This document shows positions 17,495 through 25,689 of a DNA stretch of 64,000 nucleotides, one piece after another. Position 1 is the stretch's first letter. The number at the start of each line of letters is the position of its first letter. The stretch is from Panacagrimonas sp041603235 (lineage in GTDB: Bacteria; Pseudomonadota; Gammaproteobacteria; Nevskiales; Nevskiaceae). The stretch spans positions 1 through 64,000 of the forward strand of contig JBFIES010000012.1 of the NCBI GenBank assembly GCA_041603235.1. Direction: 5' to 3'. The position numbers and the translations under genes were made by a program. The notes under the pieces were generated by a model that was given only the letters and a program-made list of their open reading frames with translations, searched no databases and had not been told where the DNA came from.

Positions 17495-17524
17495 TTTCGA
17501 TGCGTCGCCGCTCTCAGCTAAACT
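17495..17524 (+). promoter_or_regulatory. Predicted sigma70 promoter of glnK-amtB
   Basis: TTTCGA (17495-17500) and TAAACT (17519-17524) are separated by 18 bp, about 42 nt before the glnK ATG. No GG-N10-GC sigma54 element is obvious upstream, although glnK-amtB is sigma54-driven in many relatives. Confidence 0.4.
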
Positions 17525-17566
17525 CACGCGGTTAAACCCATACCAAATCAGGGAGAAAGCTCTGCC

Positions 17567-17905
17567 ATGAAGATGCTCATTGCAGTGATTAAACCGTTCA
17601 AGCTCGACGCCGTACGCGAGGCATTGGCCGACATCGGCGTACAAGGCATGACGGTGACCGAAGTGCGCGGTTTTGGCAGGCAGAAAGGGCACACCGAGAT
17701 GTATCGCGGGGCGGAGTACACCGTTGACCTCCTGCCCAAGATCAAACTGGAATTGGCATTGCCACCGGAACTGGTTGAACAGGCACTTGATGCAATCTCG
17801 CGCAGCGCGAAGACTGGTCAGATCGGCGACGGCAAGATTTTTGTCTATGACCTGGAGCAAACCGTGCGCATCCGCACCGGGGAAGCCGGCAACGAAGCCG
17901 TCTGA
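17567..17905 (+). CDS. glnK: Nitrogen regulatory PII protein
   Basis: A 112-residue PII trimer subunit that senses ATP/ADP and 2-oxoglutarate and blocks AmtB when nitrogen is plentiful. The T-loop is intact with uridylylation site Tyr51 (YRGAEYTVD). The N-terminal MKMLIAVIKPFKLDAVREAL and the C-terminal signature around GQIGDGKIFV are standard. Shine-Dalgarno GGGAGAAAG precedes the ATG. amtB follows 131 nt downstream, so the GlnK name is preferred over GlnB. Confidence 0.95.
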   Translation: MKMLIAVIKPFKLDAVREALADIGVQGMTVTEVRGFGRQKGHTEMYRGAEYTVDLLPKIKLELALPPELVEQALDAISRSAKTGQIGDGKIFVYDLEQTVRIRTGEAGNEAV

Positions 17906-17922
17906 CAAGAAGCAGGGATTCC

Positions 17923-17943
17923 ACCAGCCCCTCAGGGGCTGGT
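17923..17943 (+). promoter_or_regulatory. Stem-loop between glnK and amtB
   Basis: A perfect 9-bp stem ACCAGCCCC-TCA-GGGGCTGGT without a T-run, starting 18 nt after the glnK stop. It could be a processing or stability element that sets the GlnK:AmtB ratio, or a partial attenuator. Function is inferred from position only. Confidence 0.5.
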
Positions 17944-18036
17944 ACCGAAGCCGGGCCATGGGGAACTGAAGTCGGCACGGATATCACGGCAACAGGCTGC
18001 CGCACTGCAAGCAGCAGCGAGCAGGAGGGGAACACA

Positions 18037-19323
18037 ATGAAACGCTGGTACTGGGCGGCGCTGGCCGCGGCATTTCCGGTTGTGGCCGGAGCACAGGAAC
18101 TCAACAGCGGGGACACCGCATGGATCATGACCTCGACCGCCCTGGTCCTGTTCATGACGCTGCCAGGTCTGGCGCTGTTCTATGGCGGCCTGGTCCGCAC
18201 CAAGAATGTCCTGTCGGTGCTGATGCAGTGCTTTGCCATTGCCTGCATGGTGTCGATCATGTGGGTTCTGTTTTTGTACAGCCTCACCTTCGGTGAAGGC
18301 GGACCTTTCATTGGCAGCCTGGGCAAAGTCTTGTTCGCTGGCGTTGGAGAAGGCTCGCTCAGTGGCGGCATTCCCGAGACCTCCTTTTCCGCTTTCCAGA
18401 TGACCTTTGCCATCATCACCCCGGCACTGGTTGTGGGCGGCTTTGCGGAGCGCATGAAATTCTCCGCAATGCTCTTGTTCTCAGCCCTGTGGGTCACGTT
18501 GGTCTATGCCCCTGTTTGCCACTGGGTGTGGGCAGAAGATGGCTGGCTGTTCAAGCTCGGGCTGCTCGACTTTGCCGGCGGCACCGTGGTGCACGTTACC
18601 GCTGGCGTGGCCGCTCTTGTTGCAGCCATGGTCATGGGCCACCGCGACGGTTTCCCGCACTCTCCGATGCTGCCGCACAACATGACCATGACCGTCACGG
18701 GTGCAGCCATGCTCTGGGTCGGCTGGTTCGGCTTCAACGGCGGGTCCGCACTGGCTGCCGATGGCAACGCCGCCATGGCCATTTTGGTCACACATGTTTC
18801 GGCGGCTGCCGGCGCTGCCACATGGGCATTGGTGGAATGGATTCGCTATGGCAAACCCTCTGCGCTCGGCACCGTTACCGGTCTGGTTGCTGGTCTGGGC
18901 ACCATCACGCCGGCCTCGGGCTTCGTAGGCCCTGGCGGGGCACTGGTCATCGGCGTTCTCGCCGGCTTTGTCTGCTTCAACGCCACCAATTTCATCAAGC
19001 GCAAGCTGGGTATCGACGACTCGCTGGACGTCTTTCCGGTTCACGGTGTCGGCGGCATTCTCGGCACCCTGCTCGCAGGCATATTTGCCTCCTCGGCCCT
19101 AGGCGTGTTCAGCGGACAGGGCTTCGCATCCCCTGAAATCACCATCGGCTCGCAGATGCTGGTGCAGGCGACCGGCGTACTGGCAACCATGGTCTACACA
19201 GCCATCGTGAGCTATGTGCTGCTCAAACTGGTTGGCATGCTGGTGGGATTGCGCGTCGCCCCCGACGAAGAAACCGTCGGTCTGGACCTCACCCTGCACA
19301 ACGAACGCGGCTACGACCTGTAA
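18037..19323 (+). CDS. amtB: Ammonium transporter AmtB
   Basis: A 428-residue Amt/Rh channel for ammonium. A cleavable signal peptide (to about residue 19, AGAQ) is followed by 11 membrane segments. The twin conserved histidines are in GGTVVHVTAG and FPVHGVGGI, and LALFYGGLVR marks the N-terminal signature. AGGAGG precedes the ATG. It is paired with GlnK, which plugs the cytoplasmic exit when deuridylylated. Confidence 0.97.
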   Translation: MKRWYWAALAAAFPVVAGAQELNSGDTAWIMTSTALVLFMTLPGLALFYGGLVRTKNVLSVLMQCFAIACMVSIMWVLFLYSLTFGEGGPFIGSLGKVLFAGVGEGSLSGGIPETSFSAFQMTFAIITPALVVGGFAERMKFSAMLLFSALWVTLVYAPVCHWVWAEDGWLFKLGLLDFAGGTVVHVTAGVAALVAAMVMGHRDGFPHSPMLPHNMTMTVTGAAMLWVGWFGFNGGSALAADGNAAMAILVTHVSAAAGAATWALVEWIRYGKPSALGTVTGLVAGLGTITPASGFVGPGGALVIGVLAGFVCFNATNFIKRKLGIDDSLDVFPVHGVGGILGTLLAGIFASSALGVFSGQGFASPEITIGSQMLVQATGVLATMVYTAIVSYVLLKLVGMLVGLRVAPDEETVGLDLTLHNERGYDL

Positions 19324-19347
19324 GGGGTCAGTTACAAGTTCTGACCC
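19324..19347. terminator. Stem-loop between convergent amtB and the 19351 gene
   Basis: GGGTCAG (19325-19331) pairs with CTGACCC (19341-19347) across a 9-nt loop directly after the amtB stop. Neither side has a strong T-run. It may serve as a weak bidirectional terminator. Confidence 0.4.
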
Positions 19348-19350
19348 ATC

Positions 19351-20292
19351 TCACTCCAGGCCCTGGCCCGGCGTGGGATGGGGAAATTCGTCCTGAATAT
19401 GAAGGCTGAAACCCAATAGCACGGGCCAATCTGCCGTGCGGTAAAGCCGGATATTACGCAGGAGAACATCGCTGGCCGGATCGATCTGTGCTCGGAATAC
19501 CTGCGGGTTTCGAATCAGGCGCTGCAGAGCCTGATCCGATCGCGGCTCCCACTTCCATAGCCCCTTGCTGCGCAGTAGGGCAAGCCGATTGATGAGCGCC
19601 TGCTCCCAAACCTCGGGACGCAGTTTGGCCCGTTCCACCGCGACTTTCTTGCCGCGCGCCAGAAGACCTGCATCGGTGTAGTCCAGAACGACATTGCGTA
19701 GGACAATCTGATCCTGCGCCCGGGTAAACACGCCCGGTGTGCCTTCGAGCTGTGCGTCGATGAAGGCATGGCCCATCTCCGCGGCCAGCGCATTGATCTT
19801 GACCAGCGCCAGACTGGCCTCGTTGATGTATCGCGCCTCGAACTCCACATCCATGCCGATCTGTCCATAGCCCATGTCTGCCAGGGTGGGCAGCTCATGA
19901 TCCGCAGGGTGCGGTTGGGTCACCGGCCGTGCGTGGGACTCGGCCACCGGAATCTCGAGCCCGTGGATCATGCCGTGGACAAACTCAAGCTCGCCATCGC
20001 CATCCAGACGCAGGGACTTGATCTCCAACTCGCGGACAAAGAACTTCTGACCTTGGGGGATCTGCATGCTCAGGCCCAGCAGTCCGTCCGATTCAAAACT
20101 GAGCCCCCAGACGCGCCCGCCGCCCCAGAGATAAGGCCACAGGCGCTCGTAGCGTAGCTTGCCATGCGGCACCAGACGCGAAACCAGCTTGGCCGCTTCC
20201 TCGTGGGCGCGATTCACCATCCACCACTGGCCGACGCCGGCACAGATCGCCAGGACCAGCATCGTTCGCCACAGGAAAGTGAATAATTTCAT
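19351..20292 (-). CDS. Membrane-anchored protein of unknown function
   Basis: A 313-residue protein with one N-terminal membrane segment (about residues 3-22, starting MKLFTFLWRTMLVLAI) and the rest predicted periplasmic. The body has alternating hydrophobic and polar positions and phrases such as LEIKSLRLDGDGELEF, resembling the beta-rich repeats of AsmA/YdgA-type envelope proteins. I cannot place it firmly in a family. The start was chosen at the ATG before the membrane segment; 23 more codons are open upstream. It is convergent with amtB and divergent from the DUF4124 genes. Confidence 0.7.
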   Translation of the reverse strand: MKLFTFLWRTMLVLAICAGVGQWWMVNRAHEEAAKLVSRLVPHGKLRYERLWPYLWGGGRVWGLSFESDGLLGLSMQIPQGQKFFVRELEIKSLRLDGDGELEFVHGMIHGLEIPVAESHARPVTQPHPADHELPTLADMGYGQIGMDVEFEARYINEASLALVKINALAAEMGHAFIDAQLEGTPGVFTRAQDQIVLRNVVLDYTDAGLLARGKKVAVERAKLRPEVWEQALINRLALLRSKGLWKWEPRSDQALQRLIRNPQVFRAQIDPASDVLLRNIRLYRTADWPVLLGFSLHIQDEFPHPTPGQGLE

Positions 20293-20458
20293 CGGCCAAT
20301 TGTATGGGCTGTTCTCCATAACGCACTGCAACATCGGCATGCGACGGAGGCCGCCAATCACCGTTACACCCCGAAAACCATGCCGAAAAGCCGCCCCGGT
20401 CGTGCAAGCCGGAAATCTGAACTAGACTGCAGGTTCTGCGGAATCCGGAAACAAGACA

Positions 20459-20854
20459 ATGCGCGCTGCGATCCTGGCCCTTTGCCTGCTCACCATTTGC
20501 GGCACCAGCAATGCCGAGAAAATTTTTCGCTGGAATAATGCAGATGGCAAAGTCGTCTACGGCGACCTGCCTCCCTCCGGCGCAAGGAATGTGGTTCAGA
20601 TTGATCGCCGGACGGCACGTGACAACAAGACGCAGGCACCCGATACGAACGAGATCGCCGCAAGCCAGATCGACGCGCGCAGCGCCGAATGCGACCAGAA
20701 GCGCAGTCAGCTTGAAACCTATCGAAATGCTTCTCGGCTGGTAGAGAAGGACAGCCTGGGCAATGAAAGGGAATACACCGCAGAAGAGAAGGCGCTGCTG
20801 ATCGGTCGCACTGAAGTGGAGATTGACGTGCTTTGCGGCGGCGTCGAAGAGTAA
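20459..20854 (+). CDS. DUF4124 domain protein (first of a tandem pair)
   Basis: A 131-residue secreted protein. A signal peptide of about 18 residues (ending TSNA) precedes the DUF4124 signature KIFRWNNADGKVVYGDLPPS. The C-terminal half is charged, with two cysteines (AECDQKRS and DVLCGG) that may form a disulfide. DUF4124 proteins are common periplasmic proteins of beta- and gammaproteobacteria without known function. A paralogue follows 12 nt downstream, so the pair is probably one transcription unit. Confidence 0.85.
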   Translation: MRAAILALCLLTICGTSNAEKIFRWNNADGKVVYGDLPPSGARNVVQIDRRTARDNKTQAPDTNEIAASQIDARSAECDQKRSQLETYRNASRLVEKDSLGNEREYTAEEKALLIGRTEVEIDVLCGGVEE

Positions 20855-20866
20855 TCGGAGCGGCCT

Positions 20867-21337
20867 ATGCGATCTTGTCGTTTTCTGAGCCTCGCGCTCG
20901 CGGCGCTGTCTGCGTTCTTCATTCAGGTTGCCAGTGCGGGTAGCGTGTACCGCTGGGTCGACAAGAACGGCGTGGTCCATTACGACGACACCAACACCGT
21001 CGCTGAGCGCGTCACCCGTGACATCTTCAAACAGAATATTCCGGACCGCCCCGACTGGGACGGTGTAGTGCCTCCCGAGCTGGTCGAAGAAGTGGCTCAG
21101 CGCTGCAGCCACGCGCGAGAGCGCCTGGCCAACTACAGTTCAGCGCCGGTGATCTACGGGCGCGACCCCAGCGGCAATGTCTATCAGCTGTCCAGCACCC
21201 AAGCCCGTCTCATGCTGGCCGAAATTTCAGCCGAATCAGATGAGTACTGCGGCCCGGACGCGCCGCGTCGCATTTACATGCAGCGCAAGGCCGAAGCCGA
21301 GGCCGAAAGGGAACGCCGCTCTGCAGCGCATCGGTGA
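20867..21337 (+). CDS. DUF4124 domain protein (second of a tandem pair)
   Basis: A 156-residue secreted paralogue of the preceding gene. A signal peptide (to about residue 24, VASAG) leads into SVYRWVDKNGVVHYDDTN, the DUF4124 core. Two cysteines again flank a helical region (AQRCSHAR and DEYCGPD), and the tail is Lys/Arg/Glu-rich. Cysteine spacing and the shared (N/S)VYQLS or GNEREYTAEE-like segment before the second Cys suggest duplication and divergence. Function unknown. Confidence 0.85.
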   Translation: MRSCRFLSLALAALSAFFIQVASAGSVYRWVDKNGVVHYDDTNTVAERVTRDIFKQNIPDRPDWDGVVPPELVEEVAQRCSHARERLANYSSAPVIYGRDPSGNVYQLSSTQARLMLAEISAESDEYCGPDAPRRIYMQRKAEAEAERERRSAAHR

Positions 21338-21392
21338 GTCATCTGGCGGCCCTGCCGCACTGCTGCCAAAACAATGATGGAATCTCCCGGTC

Positions 21393-23276
21393 ATGAGTGA
21401 GAAAAGCCAGTTCAGCCTTTTGCGTGCGCGACGCTTTGCTCCGTTCTTTGTGACCCAGACATTGGGCGCATTCAATGACAACGTTTTCAAGAACGCGTTG
21501 ATCATTCTGGTCACCTTTGGCATTGCCGGCCTGAGCATTGAGCAGATCAATGTCTACGTGAATCTCGCCGCCGGATTTTTCATCCTGCCGTTCTTCCTGT
21601 TCTCTGCAACTGCGGGCCAGATAGCGGAAAAGATCGAGAAATCCAGACTGATTCGTGCGCTCAAGATTTCCGAGGTCCTGATCATGGCTCTGGGGGCACT
21701 CGCGCTCTGGAGTGCCAACGTTGTTTTTCTGATGTTCGTCTTGTTTCTGATGGGCGCGCAGTCTTCGATCTTTGGCCCGGTGAAATACTCGATCCTCCCG
21801 CAAGCCCTGCGTGAATCAGAACTGATCGGCGGCAACGCCATGGTCGAGGCAGCGACTTTCCTAGCCATCCTGCTCGGCACACTGGTCGGTGGATGGTTGA
21901 TTGCGCGGGAAGGCGGGGCACTGGCCGTGGGCGGCTGTGTCTTGCTGATTGCAGCTGCAGGCTATCTCGTGTCGCGGGGCATTCCTCCGGCCCCGGCGGG
22001 CGCACCAGATTTGAAAATCAACTGGAACCCGCTGACGGAAACCTGGCGCAACCTGAAGTTCATGCAGACCAACCGCACGGTTTTTCTGTCTGTACTGGGC
22101 ATATCCTGGTTCTGGTTGTACGGCGCCACGTTTCTCTCGCAGCTTCCGAACTACACAAAGGTCGTCCTGGGCGGTAACGAGCAGGTGGTCACCCTCCTGC
22201 TCACCGTGTTCTCACTCGGAATCGGACTGGGCTCACTGTTGTGCGAGCGTCTGTCGGGCCACAAGGTCGAGATGGGTCTGGTACCCCTGGGATCGATCGG
22301 ACTGACCGTGTTTGGCATCGACCTCTACTTCGCTGCGCATGAAGCGGCGCAACAGACCGGCCTGGGAGCGCGTGAATTCATGGCGCAAGCAGGCAATCTG
22401 CGGGTACTGACAGACCTGCTCATGACCGGCATCTTTGGCGGCCTCTACATCGTGCCGCTGTATGCCCTCATCCAGACCCGATCAGAGCCTTCGCATCGAT
22501 CACGCATCATTGCAGGCAACAACATTCTCAATGCGCTGTTCATGGTTGTCGCTGCGATCGTATCGATCCTGCTGCTGCGCGCGGGCTTAAGCATCCCGGA
22601 ACTGCTACTCACCGTTGCCGTGATGAACGCAGCCGTGGCGCTATTCATCTACACCCTGCTGCCGGAATTCCTGATGCGTTTCATCGTCTGGATTCTGATC
22701 AACTTGCTGTACCGCATTCGCACGCGCGGACTGGAGAACGTTCCCGACGAAGGCGCCGCCATCGTGACCTGCAATCACGTGAGCTTTGTTGATGCGCTGA
22801 TTCTGGGCGGCACGATTCGCCGGCCTGTGCGCTTCGTGATGTACCACAAGATTTTTCGCATTCCGTTTCTCAACTTCATTTTCCGCACGGCGCGCACCAT
22901 TCCCATTGCACCGGCACGCGAAGATGCTGCGCTATTGGAACGGGCTTATGCGGATATAGAGCAGGCTTTGCGTGACGGCGAACTGGTCGGCATTTTTCCC
23001 GAAGGCGGCCTGACGCCGGACGGCGAGATCCAGGAATTCAAACCGGGGATCGAAAAAATCCTGGCCAAGACGCCGGTGCCGGTCGTGCCGATGGCGGTGC
23101 GCGGCCTGTGGCAGAGCATGTGGTCCAGGCGTGCGAGCAAGATGGGCCGGTCGCGGCTGCCACGCCGTTTCCGGGCCCACATCGAATTGATTGCCGGAGA
23201 GCCCATGCCTGGCGATAAGCTGCGCGCATCAGATCTGGAAGCCCGGGTCCGCCAGTTGCGTGGCGCAGACTCCTGA
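21393..23276 (+). CDS. MFS transporter fused to acyltransferase (LplT/Aas-like)
   Basis: A 627-residue fusion. Residues 1 to about 430 are a major-facilitator transporter with about 12 membrane helices, resembling the lysophospholipid flippase LplT (NDNVFKNALIIL near the start). Residues about 435-625 are a PlsC-type acyltransferase with the catalytic His462-(X4)-Asp467 in CNHVSFVD and the FPEGG motif near residue 535. The pair fits uptake and reacylation of lysophospholipids at the inner membrane. The acyl-ACP synthetase (AMP-binding) domain that completes E. coli Aas is absent, so an activated acyl donor must come from elsewhere. The substrate is inferred. Confidence 0.85.
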   Translation: MSEKSQFSLLRARRFAPFFVTQTLGAFNDNVFKNALIILVTFGIAGLSIEQINVYVNLAAGFFILPFFLFSATAGQIAEKIEKSRLIRALKISEVLIMALGALALWSANVVFLMFVLFLMGAQSSIFGPVKYSILPQALRESELIGGNAMVEAATFLAILLGTLVGGWLIAREGGALAVGGCVLLIAAAGYLVSRGIPPAPAGAPDLKINWNPLTETWRNLKFMQTNRTVFLSVLGISWFWLYGATFLSQLPNYTKVVLGGNEQVVTLLLTVFSLGIGLGSLLCERLSGHKVEMGLVPLGSIGLTVFGIDLYFAAHEAAQQTGLGAREFMAQAGNLRVLTDLLMTGIFGGLYIVPLYALIQTRSEPSHRSRIIAGNNILNALFMVVAAIVSILLLRAGLSIPELLLTVAVMNAAVALFIYTLLPEFLMRFIVWILINLLYRIRTRGLENVPDEGAAIVTCNHVSFVDALILGGTIRRPVRFVMYHKIFRIPFLNFIFRTARTIPIAPAREDAALLERAYADIEQALRDGELVGIFPEGGLTPDGEIQEFKPGIEKILAKTPVPVVPMAVRGLWQSMWSRRASKMGRSRLPRRFRAHIELIAGEPMPGDKLRASDLEARVRQLRGADS

Positions 23277-23296
23277 GCCCTCGCTTGTCCCCGACC

Positions 23297-24115
23297 CTAT
23301 TCGGGCTTCTGGAACTTGAGGGTCATGCGGTCGGATTCACCAATTGCGATGTACTTTTCGCGATCCTCGTCACCCATGCGCAGGCTTGGCGGTAGCGACC
23401 ACACGCCCTTGGGATGCCGGGCTTTATCGGCGGGATTGGCGTTGATCTGCGAGCGCTCCACCAGTTTGAACCCTGCGTCCTCGGCCAGCCGGATCACATA
23501 GGCCTCGGTCATGTAACCCGAGATTTTCATCTCGTCGACCGTGGTTCCTTCCGGCGCCCGATGCTCAACCACACCGAGAATACCGCCCGGCTTCAGCGCC
23601 TGGAAAAAGGACTGGAACATGGCCTCTGCATAATCGCCCTTGAGCCAGTTGTGGACATTGCGAAAGGTCAGGACGCGGTCAGCACTCGACGCTGGCGCGG
23701 CCGTCCACTGATCGGGAATACCCAACTGAGTGATCAGGGGCTTCCCATAAATTTCCGGCTTTCCAGCAAAACGCGCGGTCAGTTGATCCATCAGATCAAT
23801 CCGCCACTGCGGCGCACTGTCGGGATCGGTCACAAAACCAGCCACCACGTAGTTGCCCTTGTCGCGCAGCAGCGGCGCGAGAATGTCCGCATACCAGCCG
23901 CCGCCCGGCCAGATTTCCACCACATTCATCTCGGGCTTTACTTCAAAGAAAGCCAGGGTCTGCGCGGGATGACGATAAACATCGCGCGCCACATCCTTGG
24001 CATTGCGGTGCGCGCCAGCCACGGCGTCATCAATGGGAGAGGCCGCATTTGCACAAGCAAGGACGCTTGCGAGCGCAAAGCTCAGGCCGACAGTGAAATT
24101 TTTCAGGCTGGACAT
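23297..24115 (-). CDS. Exported methyltransferase-like protein (COG4798 type)
   Basis: A 272-residue protein combining a signal peptide (to about residue 25, ANA) with a class I methyltransferase fold. The glycine-rich motif I is VVEIWPGGGWYADILAP and a later strand reads GGILGVVEHRAPEG. Predicted methyltransferases of this type are widespread in proteobacteria. Export is odd because S-adenosylmethionine is cytoplasmic; the protein may bind another ligand or be membrane-tethered on the inside. The start was set at the ATG that gives the signal peptide. It lies 103 nt downstream of the cyclase-like gene on the same strand. Confidence 0.75.
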   Translation of the reverse strand: MSSLKNFTVGLSFALASVLACANAASPIDDAVAGAHRNAKDVARDVYRHPAQTLAFFEVKPEMNVVEIWPGGGWYADILAPLLRDKGNYVVAGFVTDPDSAPQWRIDLMDQLTARFAGKPEIYGKPLITQLGIPDQWTAAPASSADRVLTFRNVHNWLKGDYAEAMFQSFFQALKPGGILGVVEHRAPEGTTVDEMKISGYMTEAYVIRLAEDAGFKLVERSQINANPADKARHPKGVWSLPPSLRMGDEDREKYIAIGESDRMTLKFQKPE

Positions 24116-24218
24116 GGTTGAGTCTCGATGCTGTTGCACATGGCCTTCTTGGAACACCTCAGCACGGCTTGGTTCCAAGCCTTTGACCTAAGGGGAGAGC
24201 ATGGCATGCAGTGCAGTC

Positions 24219-25472
24219 TCAGTCGCTGCTGACTTCATAGACCTGCCACGGCTCCGGAACGCCTTTGAACTCATGCATGCCGCGTTCGATGAACTGAATT
24301 CCCGAGCCCCCCACCAGGTCACGCACCGTCCGTGATACCAGCACCTGATCAGCGAGTGCGATGTCGCTGACCCGCGACGCAATGTGCACTGCGATTCCGC
24401 GAACAGTGTCACGTTCAAGCTCGATCTCGCCAGAGTGCAAACCTGCCCGAAGATGCAGGCCCAGGGTTTTGACCTCTTTCACGATCGACTCGGCGCAGTA
24501 GATGGCCTGTGCAGGACGGTCAAAAACGGCAAGAAACCCGTCACCTGCGGTGCCAATCTCCCGCCCGCCAAAACGCTTAAGCTCGCGACGCGTAGCCTCT
24601 TCCTGCCGCGCCAGCAGGCCGCGCCAGGCCTTGTCACCCATCTGCGCAGCCTGTGCGGTGGAGTTGGCCAGATCGGTGAACAGAATCGTTGCTACCAAAC
24701 GATCATTCTGCGTCGCCAGTACAGAGCCGCCCAGCATGCCCGTCAACGCGCCTTGCTGGGTGATTTCGCGCAGGATATGACGGCGCAGGAAATTTTCCCG
24801 ATCGGCGCTTTCAAAAAGATACTGTGCGACCGACCCCACTACAATCATCAAGGCCAGAAAGAACAGTTCATAACCCCAGGTCTTTCCAGACAGACCGCCC
24901 AGCCAGCCGCCGTACAAATAAATCAGAAATATGCCGATAGTGGTCAGCAATGCCGTCCGGAACAGCAATCCGCTGAACACGAAACAATGAATGCAAATGA
25001 AGATCAGACCTTCGTAACGGCGATCGATTCCAAAATGCTGCGCAACGCACTCAATGGCAGTTACTCCGGCGCCGAAAATCAAATAGGTGAGTACCACCAG
25101 CGGTGTCAGCGTTTTCCGGGAAACCCGATAGCTCGCCAACGCCGCCAACATCATGGTGACGATGATGATTGCGCGCAGGCCCAAACCCCAGCTTGCCGCC
25201 GGACCAGATTCGGTCAGCAGGCGGATACTCAGAAACAGCAGATACAGACCGATCGCCACACCGAGGCCAACGCGCAAGCGCGCAAGGCTGCGCTCGAAGT
25301 AGTCGTCGCGAAACTGGGTTTCGATAGACGGTGCGAAACGCAACGAACCGACGCCCTGACCCAACTGCGCTACATACAGCAGACGCTCTACCTGTACTGC
25401 TCCGCCCCGATCACCCGACTCGGACGCTTCTGCTGCACGAGCATTGCCCACAACCCACGATGGTTCCGACAT
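24219..25472 (-). CDS. Membrane class III nucleotidyl cyclase-like protein
   Basis: A 417-residue protein. About six hydrophobic segments (residues 65-220) precede a short linker and a class III cyclase domain (about 260-410). Both metal aspartates are present: Asp267 (LFTDLANST) and Asp311 (TAGDGFLAVF). Two other key positions are unusual: the purine-selecting Lys before GDG is Gly307 (EIGTAGDG), and the catalytic Asn is His363 (AVHIASRV), with Arg367 kept. This resembles a known variant subfamily whose activity is less certain. If active it would most likely make cAMP for the CRP at 29653. The ATG at 25472 follows GGGGAG. Confidence 0.82.
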   Translation of the reverse strand: MSEPSWVVGNARAAEASESGDRGGAVQVERLLYVAQLGQGVGSLRFAPSIETQFRDDYFERSLARLRVGLGVAIGLYLLFLSIRLLTESGPAASWGLGLRAIIIVTMMLAALASYRVSRKTLTPLVVLTYLIFGAGVTAIECVAQHFGIDRRYEGLIFICIHCFVFSGLLFRTALLTTIGIFLIYLYGGWLGGLSGKTWGYELFFLALMIVVGSVAQYLFESADRENFLRRHILREITQQGALTGMLGGSVLATQNDRLVATILFTDLANSTAQAAQMGDKAWRGLLARQEEATRRELKRFGGREIGTAGDGFLAVFDRPAQAIYCAESIVKEVKTLGLHLRAGLHSGEIELERDTVRGIAVHIASRVSDIALADQVLVSRTVRDLVGGSGIQFIERGMHEFKGVPEPWQVYEVSSD

Positions 25473-25689
25473 AAAAGACTCCCCTCTCCCACCGCTATCG
25501 TAGCGCCCCATTTCAGAGGACGGCAGAACCTGAGCTTGAACAGTGCCGAAAACGCTGGCCAATTTCACTCTACTCAGTATGGCGGTCCAGCGTACACTTC
25601 AAGGTTTATCGTCAGGAGCATCTGCGCTCAGGAATATGTGCATCACCGTCTCATAACAAGCAGATATTCCAGCACGCAGGAAAGCTCGC

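Noticed and set aside
17461..17566. Sigma54 promoter upstream of glnK
   Set aside because: Expected from biology, but no TGGCAC-N5-TTGC type element with the required GG and GC dinucleotides is visible.
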